Origin: a virus
DNA: 39,695 nucleotides
Strand: one strand, 5' to 3'
IMG/VR virus record: IMGVR_UViG_3300028654_000034
Location: 1-39,695 of that record
Part shown: in pieces, positions 36,423 through 39,695 of the stretch
Numbering within the stretch: the stretch's first letter is position 1
Layout: each line of letters starts with the position of its first letter
Notes under the pieces: generated by a model
The model's database searches: none
Told to the model about the DNA's origin: nothing
The model's input: only the letters and a program-made list of their open reading frames with translations
Position numbers and translations under genes: made by a program

Positions 36423-36710
36423 ATGAACACAACAACCAAAGCAGAAAGAGATCAGTTAAACACCGAGCGTCGCGCACGGGAACGCGAGGCTAGTCGCAAA
36501 TGTTGTGCCGAGCGTTTCGGCCTGAAGATTGAAGAGGTGATCGACCACCATTCAGGAAGCTGTTATGATAAGGTGTGGGTCACGACAAAGGCCGCGGCCG
36601 AAAAGGTCTGCGGTGTCGTCAAGGAAGACACTGTTAATGGCGGCTGGTACGACGGGATGCCGCTCGGAGGCATTGTCAAGGACGGGCAAATCTACGAAGT
36701 GATGTGCTGA
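36423..36710 (+). CDS. Small protein with leaderless start, unknown
   Basis: The product has 95 residues starting MNTTTKAERDQLNTERRARE. The N-terminal 35 residues are a charged helix; then CAERFGLKIEEVIDHHSGSC, WVTTKAAAEKVCGVV and a Gly-rich GGWYDGMPLGG follow. The ATG is 7 bases from a perfect extended -10 box, so the mRNA is probably leaderless. It overlaps the transglycosylase start by 7 bases. Perhaps an expression or lysis regulator; this is only based on position. Confidence 0.55.
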   Translation: MNTTTKAERDQLNTERRAREREASRKCCAERFGLKIEEVIDHHSGSCYDKVWVTTKAAAEKVCGVVKEDTVNGGWYDGMPLGGIVKDGQIYEVMC

Positions 36711-37069
36711 CGGTGCGCTACTTGATCTTATTCCTCCTACTTGCCCCGCGCCTTGTCTCCCAGGTGGATGAGGCGCGGCTGCTGCGGGCCATTTCCGCCG
36801 TCGAAAGCAACTGCAACCCTGCGGCTGTGGGATCTCACGGCGAACGGGGCGCCGAGCAGATGCTACCGGCCATGCGCCGGCATTACGGCACGCCCATGGC
36901 CATGCTGCATGACTTAGAACGCCAGTTGCCACGCATCGGGATCGACCCGACGCCCTACACGCTGGCTCTAGGATACCACCTTGGCATCACCAAGCTCGCC
37001 CGGCGCGAGATCCCCGACAGCGCCGTGGCTTACGCCCAGCGGGTGCGGGCAATCTACATTTCACCATGA
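36704..37069 (+). CDS. Secreted lytic transglycosylase-like lysis enzyme
   Basis: The product has 121 residues from ATG 36704 (GTG 36713 also possible). A signal peptide or signal anchor occupies residues 3-19 (TVRYLILFLLLAPRLVS), followed by QVDEARLLRAISAVES with the catalytic Glu at 34 (AVES). The motif SNCNPAAVGSHGERGAEQM is the SLT-type ES..NP.AvG...GxGLxQ region, with GLM changed to GAEQM. The C-terminus YTLALGYHLGITKLARREIP ending YAQRVRAIY is typical of the family (A-Y-N-x-G...YxxxVxxxY). It cuts peptidoglycan at release. Export by the host Sec system is suggested by the signal. Size is smaller than most, so it may be a minimal catalytic domain. Confidence 0.75.
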   Translation: MLTVRYLILFLLLAPRLVSQVDEARLLRAISAVESNCNPAAVGSHGERGAEQMLPAMRRHYGTPMAMLHDLERQLPRIGIDPTPYTLALGYHLGITKLARREIPDSAVAYAQRVRAIYISP

Positions 37070-37296
37070 AAACACCACCTAAAACCGTCCCCCAATTGCT
37101 GCAGGAGTTCCAGCAAAATCCCAGTCTCGAAACTGGCTGCGCCGTCCTGAAAGAAACTGGCGCCTCATCCATCAAGATAGCCGTCAAATCTAAAACCGGA
37201 GTTCCCCTTGCTGCCCTGATAATCGTGAAGGGCAAACCTGAGTCTAAGGAGATTCTGGATGCCGTAGAGGCAATCGAGCACAATTGGGACAAGTAG
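37066..37296 (+). CDS. Small protein, unknown, lysis region
   Basis: The product has 76 residues starting MKTPPKTVPQLLQEFQQNPS. The remainder is alpha/beta (GASSIKIAVKSKTGVPLAAL, IIVKGKPESKEILDAVEAIE). It is coupled to the transglycosylase by ATGA. The first 11 bases of the gene equal those of the gene at 36026. No known family. Confidence 0.5.
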   Translation: MKTPPKTVPQLLQEFQQNPSLETGCAVLKETGASSIKIAVKSKTGVPLAALIIVKGKPESKEILDAVEAIEHNWDK

Positions 37297-37346
37297 GGTT
37301 TCCCCTTATTTGATTCGGCAAGCGGAGTGGCTACGCTGAAGGCACT

Positions 37347-37544
37347 ATGAGCCTTATCTCGCTGGTCGTTGTTCTTATCGTCGTCGGGGTGTTGCTGTGG
37401 CTTGTTAACACCTACATCCCGATGGCCCAGCCCATCAAAACGATCATCAATGTCGTGGTGATCATCGCCGTCGTCCTCTGGCTGCTTTCGGCTTTCGGCA
37501 TCCTGGGTGATGCCAACGCCGTGCGCGTGCCGCGCCTGCACTAG
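37347..37544 (+). CDS. Two-span membrane protein, Thivi_2564-like, holin candidate
   Basis: The product has 65 residues. LISLVVVLIVVGVLLWLVNT is span 1 and TIINVVVIIAVVLWLLSAFG is span 2, joined by YIPMAQPIK. This matches the Thivi_2564 small membrane family by sequence style (LVxLVVVGVLLWLVNTYIPM...IxxIxNxVVVIxVxLWLL). Its place two genes after the transglycosylase suggests a holin or lysis helper. In bacterial genomes the family is uncharacterised. The ribosome site AAGG lies before the ATG. Confidence 0.65.
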   Translation: MSLISLVVVLIVVGVLLWLVNTYIPMAQPIKTIINVVVIIAVVLWLLSAFGILGDANAVRVPRLH

Positions 37545-37592
37545 GCGTTCACCCCATGGTCGGAGTTGGGTTCAGGGCGTATGATCCCGGCC

Positions 37593-38012
37593 ATGGATCA
37601 CCACCACGACCATGACGGGCACCAGTGGAGCCGGGAGACTTCTCTACTGCTCGAAAAACTTGAACACATCTCTCGCCAACTCGTTCAAATCATGTCCACT
37701 CAAGCTGATCTCGTTGCTGCCGCCACCACCCTATCCACCGCTTCCGACGCCGTCAGCGTCAAGCTCGACACGCTCATCCAGACGGTTGACGCCGTCGTTG
37801 TCGCCCTTCAGGGCGCCGACCTCGATCCGACTGCCACTGCTGCGCTCGCCGCCATGAAGGCTTCCGCCGTCACCGCCGCCGCCGCAGGCGACAAGGTGGA
37901 CGCCGAAGTGACCAAGCTCGACGCCGTGCTTCCGACCCCCGCTCCCGCGGCCCCGGTCACCCCGGTCACCCCGGTCACCCCCGCGACCCCGGTCAAGCTT
38001 CCGCCCCGCTAA
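37593..38012 (+). CDS. Coiled-coil protein with a Pro/Val/Thr repeat tail, unknown
   Basis: The product has 139 residues from ATG 37593; ATG 37581 is also possible. The N-terminus is His-rich (MDHHHDHDGHQW). A helical region follows (LLLEKLEHISRQLVQIMSTQ, AVSVKLDTLIQTVDAVVVAL), then an Ala-rich segment, and the end is a PAPAAP stretch with three copies of the triplet V-T-P, encoded by repeated GGTCACCCC units. Small proteins of this coiled-coil plus Pro-tail kind occur in phage late and lysis regions. It is the last gene before a terminator. Confidence 0.5.
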   Translation: MDHHHDHDGHQWSRETSLLLEKLEHISRQLVQIMSTQADLVAAATTLSTASDAVSVKLDTLIQTVDAVVVALQGADLDPTATAALAAMKASAVTAAAAGDKVDAEVTKLDAVLPTPAPAAPVTPVTPVTPATPVKLPPR

Positions 38013-38016
38013 CCGA

Positions 38017-38226
38017 TCACGGTTCCGGTTTACCTTCAGCCTCCGGCTTCACCGCCGGGGGCTTTTTGTTGCTCGCCCGGTGGCGCCGCAGCGCTTCCCG
38101 GTACTGCGCGTAGAGCGCTTTATCCTCCGGGCTGGAGAAGACGTAGGGAGTGGCCGGAAGGGCTTTCCTCAGCCGATCAATCTCAGCAAACCGACTGCTC
38201 TTGCCGCGCGTTGCCTTCGGCTTCAC
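38017..38226 (-). CDS. Small basic protein, unknown
   Basis: The product has 69 residues. It starts at GTG 38226, directly after the stop of the next upstream gene. KPKATRGKSSRFAEIDRLRK is basic and helical, then TPYVFSSPEDKALYAQYREA. The tail KKPPAVKPEAEGKPEP lies over the hairpin of the opposite-strand terminator at 38038. It is last in the minus-strand group. Unknown. Confidence 0.5.
   Translation of the reverse strand: MKPKATRGKSSRFAEIDRLRKALPATPYVFSSPEDKALYAQYREALRRHRASNKKPPAVKPEAEGKPEP
38038..38067 (+). terminator. Rho-independent terminator of the plus-strand lysis operon
   Basis: A 10-base-pair stem (38038-38047 with 38054-38063, one G-T pair, loop TTCACC) runs into TTTTT at 38063-38067. 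It sits 25 bases after the last plus-strand gene and inside the 3' end of the opposing gene. Confidence 0.85.
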
Positions 38227-38679
38227 TCACGGATTTACGCTCAACCCCTCCGGCTTCTGCCGGCTGATCAGGCGGTTGAGCCGGTCGATGATGAGCTTTT
38301 CGTCGTCTCGGAAGGTGTCGAGCTTGGCGATCAGCACGGCCTCGTTGGTGCGCACGGTCGAGATCGAATCGTTGATTTCCTTTAGCGCGCGCTTCTCTTC
38401 GTCGGTGAATGAACGGTGCTCGGCCACGTAGCTCTCAAGTTGCGTGACGTGCGCCGGCAGATCCCTCAGCGGGGCGACCGCCGCGGCGAATTGGTTCATC
38501 ATGTCGACGTGCTGCGCGGACATCGCCTGGCTGGATTTAACAACCTGCTGATCGACGTATTCAGGGGTGGCGTACGTCTTGGTCAAATAGAATGTCGTCC
38601 AGCACCAAAGCGCACTGGCAATCAAGACCGCCAAAGTGGCCCATTCTCCGAGGGTTTTGGGGAAGAAAGAGGGTCTCAT
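38227..38679 (-). CDS. Membrane-anchored coiled-coil protein (spanin-like layout)
   Basis: The product has 150 residues. A single N-terminal span (WATLAVLIASALWCWTTFYL) is followed by a long periplasmic-type coiled coil (TPEYVDQQVVKSSQAMSAQH, LIAKLDTFRDDEKLIIDRLN) and a hydrophilic end (RQKPEGLSVNP). One span plus coiled coil suits an inner-membrane spanin, though no lipoprotein partner is evident. The start overlaps the preceding gene by four bases. Its function in host lysis is inference. Confidence 0.5.
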   Translation of the reverse strand: MRPSFFPKTLGEWATLAVLIASALWCWTTFYLTKTYATPEYVDQQVVKSSQAMSAQHVDMMNQFAAAVAPLRDLPAHVTQLESYVAEHRSFTDEEKRALKEINDSISTVRTNEAVLIAKLDTFRDDEKLIIDRLNRLISRQKPEGLSVNP

Positions 38680-39215
38680 TTGGTCAGCAGGATCTTGGTT
38701 ATAACCGGGCTCAGGACGTTCCAGACAAATTCGGCCATCAGGATTATCCCAATAACCAAGGACATCGTGCGCGCAGTGTTATCCTTGGTCTCGGTCGCCT
38801 GGACCTTCGCTCCGGCCTTCTCGCTTGTCAAAGCGACGAGGGCTCGATCCGTGGCGCTCTGGCGGTCCACCACCTCCTGATGCCTTTTGTCCCAGGCCGA
38901 CACTGCTGCGTCGATCTTGTCCTGGATGGTATTTCTCAACTCCTCGATCTTCTCCTGGATGGCGATGAGCGAGGGAATCGTCACAAACGTCGCCGCCTGA
39001 TCGGTGAGGGTCTGGCGAAACTCGTTCACCGAGTCGAAACGGCGCTCCATGGACGTCTCTGATTTGGCATTTGCTTCCTTCACGGCGGCCAGAGCGGCTA
39101 TCACCGCCTTCTCCTGCGCGGAAAACCGTTCGCCGTATATCCTGTCCCGTTCATCCAGCGTGCGCTCGATAAACTCCCTGAGCGAGACGGTTTCAGGATG
39201 ATCTTCCGGTGTCAT
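38676..39215 (-). CDS. Coiled-coil protein with C-terminal transmembrane segment
   Basis: The product has 179 residues. It starts MTPEDHPETVSLREFIERTL, then RFSAQEKAVIAALAAVKEAN, ERRFDSVNEFRQTLTDQAAT and a helical continuation. ARTMSLVIGIILMAEFVWNV is the C-terminal span. I recognise the SLREFIE.TL.ERDRxYxERF and FDSVNEFRxxLxDQA pattern from many phages, where the gene usually sits near the lysis genes or at the end of the head operon. The role is unproven. It is coupled to both neighbours by ATGA. Confidence 0.6.
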   Translation of the reverse strand: MTPEDHPETVSLREFIERTLDERDRIYGERFSAQEKAVIAALAAVKEANAKSETSMERRFDSVNEFRQTLTDQAATFVTIPSLIAIQEKIEELRNTIQDKIDAAVSAWDKRHQEVVDRQSATDRALVALTSEKAGAKVQATETKDNTARTMSLVIGIILMAEFVWNVLSPVITKILLTK

Positions 39216-39370
39216 GGTCGTCGGGATTTTTCGGCGGCGAGATCAGCCTTGGCGCGCATCAGCTCAAATGCAAGATTTTGGATCTTCAATCGCAGGGGCA
39301 CAAAAGAAATCACCCCGCCAATCAAAAGACCGGCGAGGTGACAGAGAACCAGTTTTGCCCAGATGGGCAT
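39212..39370 (-). CDS. Small membrane protein
   Basis: The 52-residue protein starts MPIWAKLVLCHLAGLLIGGV, continues ISFVPLRLKIQNLAFELMRA and has a basic tail. One hydrophobic span is followed by an amphipathic helix. It starts 3 bases after the preceding stop and overlaps the next gene by ATGA, so it is a real member of this coupled minus-strand group. Possibly a lysis helper. Not certain. Confidence 0.55.
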   Translation of the reverse strand: MPIWAKLVLCHLAGLLIGGVISFVPLRLKIQNLAFELMRAKADLAAEKSRRP

Positions 39371-39373
39371 CGG

Positions 39374-39625
39374 TTACTTGTGCGGAGCGGGCGGAGCGCC
39401 AAACCGCTTCTCGTTTGCCTCGGTCTTGGCCGCGACGAGCGCCTGCTCGGCGACGGTCGCCTCTTCTCCCTCCAGATTTTGGATGAGCGGGAGGAGGGTG
39501 TTGTCGATCAGCTCGACCAGTCCCTCGGCGGCGGCCACGACGGCTGCGGATCCGGGGACGAAGACGGCGGCGGCCGCGCCGAGCGCATTGGCGATTTCCG
39601 TGATTTGTTCAGCGGTGAGATTCAT
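39374..39625 (-). CDS. Ala-rich helical protein, unknown
   Basis: The product has 83 residues starting MNLTAEQITEIANALGAAAA, then VPGSAAVVAAAEGLVELIDN and LIQNLEGEEATVAEQALVAA. It is highly helical, Ala/Val-rich and partly hydrophobic, with a Pro-Lys end. It might associate with membranes. ATG 39625 has no good ribosome site. The 36 bases upstream separate it from a frame that enters from the right edge. Confidence 0.5.
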   Translation of the reverse strand: MNLTAEQITEIANALGAAAAVFVPGSAAVVAAAEGLVELIDNTLLPLIQNLEGEEATVAEQALVAAKTEANEKRFGAPPAPHK

Positions 39626-39661
39626 GATGTATGATGTTGGCTGGGTTGCGGGTGACTGCCG

Positions 39662-39695
39662 TTACTGCGCTCCGGCGTGAGCCGTGCGGAAGGCA
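39662..39695 (-). CDS. C-terminal end of an unidentified gene entering from the right edge
   Basis: The last bases on the minus strand read AFRTAHAGAQ and stop at 39662. The segment is only ten residues, so the product cannot be identified. It is included because the frame is open to the edge and the next gene is on the same strand. It may be a head gene by the expected order of the missing portal/capsid block. Confidence 0.3.
   Translation of the reverse strand, partial: AFRTAHAGAQ

Noticed and set aside
1-39695. Search for tRNA genes, CRISPR arrays, insertion sequences and integrase attachment sites
   Set aside because: No cloverleaf with a conserved T-arm, no regularly spaced repeats, no transposase or integrase motifs were seen by eye. 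A tRNA scan and repeat finder would be needed to be certain.

Overview
The window reads as most of a tailed double-stranded DNA phage genome, or a provirus fragment, from a Gram-negative host. Coding density is very high, most neighbouring genes overlap by ATGA or GTGA, and it carries both terminase subunits, tail and ejection-type proteins, a replication module, a recombination module and a lysis module. Base composition is GC-rich, with a visibly more AT-rich stretch at about 21.6-24.3 kb. I see no integrase, CI-like repressor, DNA polymerase or RNA polymerase. A lytic or incomplete phage that uses the host replisome is therefore most likely. The set of tail parts (gp11-like adaptor, gp12-like nozzle, very large internal protein) suggests a short-tailed phage. 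The host is not identifiable; the Ig-like tail domains and the unusual gene content would fit an environmental lineage.

Layout. 0-2 kb, minus strand: large terminase followed by the start of another gene that leaves the window. 2.0-6.0 kb, plus strand: an island with a small ribbon-helix-helix regulator, a GT9 heptosyltransferase-like protein, a double GT2 glycosyltransferase, a methyltransferase and a third GT2. 6.0-17.9 kb, minus strand: a late operon that begins with a GroES-like co-chaperonin and continues through adaptor, tail nozzle with Ig-like repeats, collar/fibre-like protein and three ejection-type proteins, the last of 1563 residues. 17.9-20.6 kb, plus strand: a conserved HPPC-motif protein and about ten tiny coupled genes, ended by a strong terminator. 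20.7-22.4 kb, minus strand: a small Cys protein, a PD-(D/E)XK nuclease and a probable small terminase. 22.6-25.6 kb, plus strand: nine small accessory genes, ended by a terminator. 25.8-29.0 kb, minus strand: replication genes (helicase-loader/initiator-like protein, DnaB-like helicase and small partners). 29.0-38.0 kb, plus strand: nucleotidyltransferase-like protein, coiled-coil protein, RecE-like exonuclease, Sak4-like ATPase, RusA-like resolvase (split over two frames), HNH endonuclease, small genes, lytic transglycosylase and membrane proteins, then a terminator. 38.0-39.7 kb, minus strand: membrane and coiled-coil proteins.

The portal, scaffold and major capsid genes are absent. Both edges are minus-strand coding: TerL leads off the left edge, and what may be the tail of another gene enters from the right. 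The missing head genes would fit between the two ends of a circular or permuted map. This is an inference.

The most interesting parts are the glycan-modification island inside the late region, the phage GroES, the phage nucleotidyltransferase placed at the head of a RecE/Sak4/RusA recombination operon, a shared TTGCACCA motif in four control regions, a leaderless promoter, and traces of rearrangement (split RusA, a signal-peptide remnant of the lysis enzyme, an in-frame UGA).
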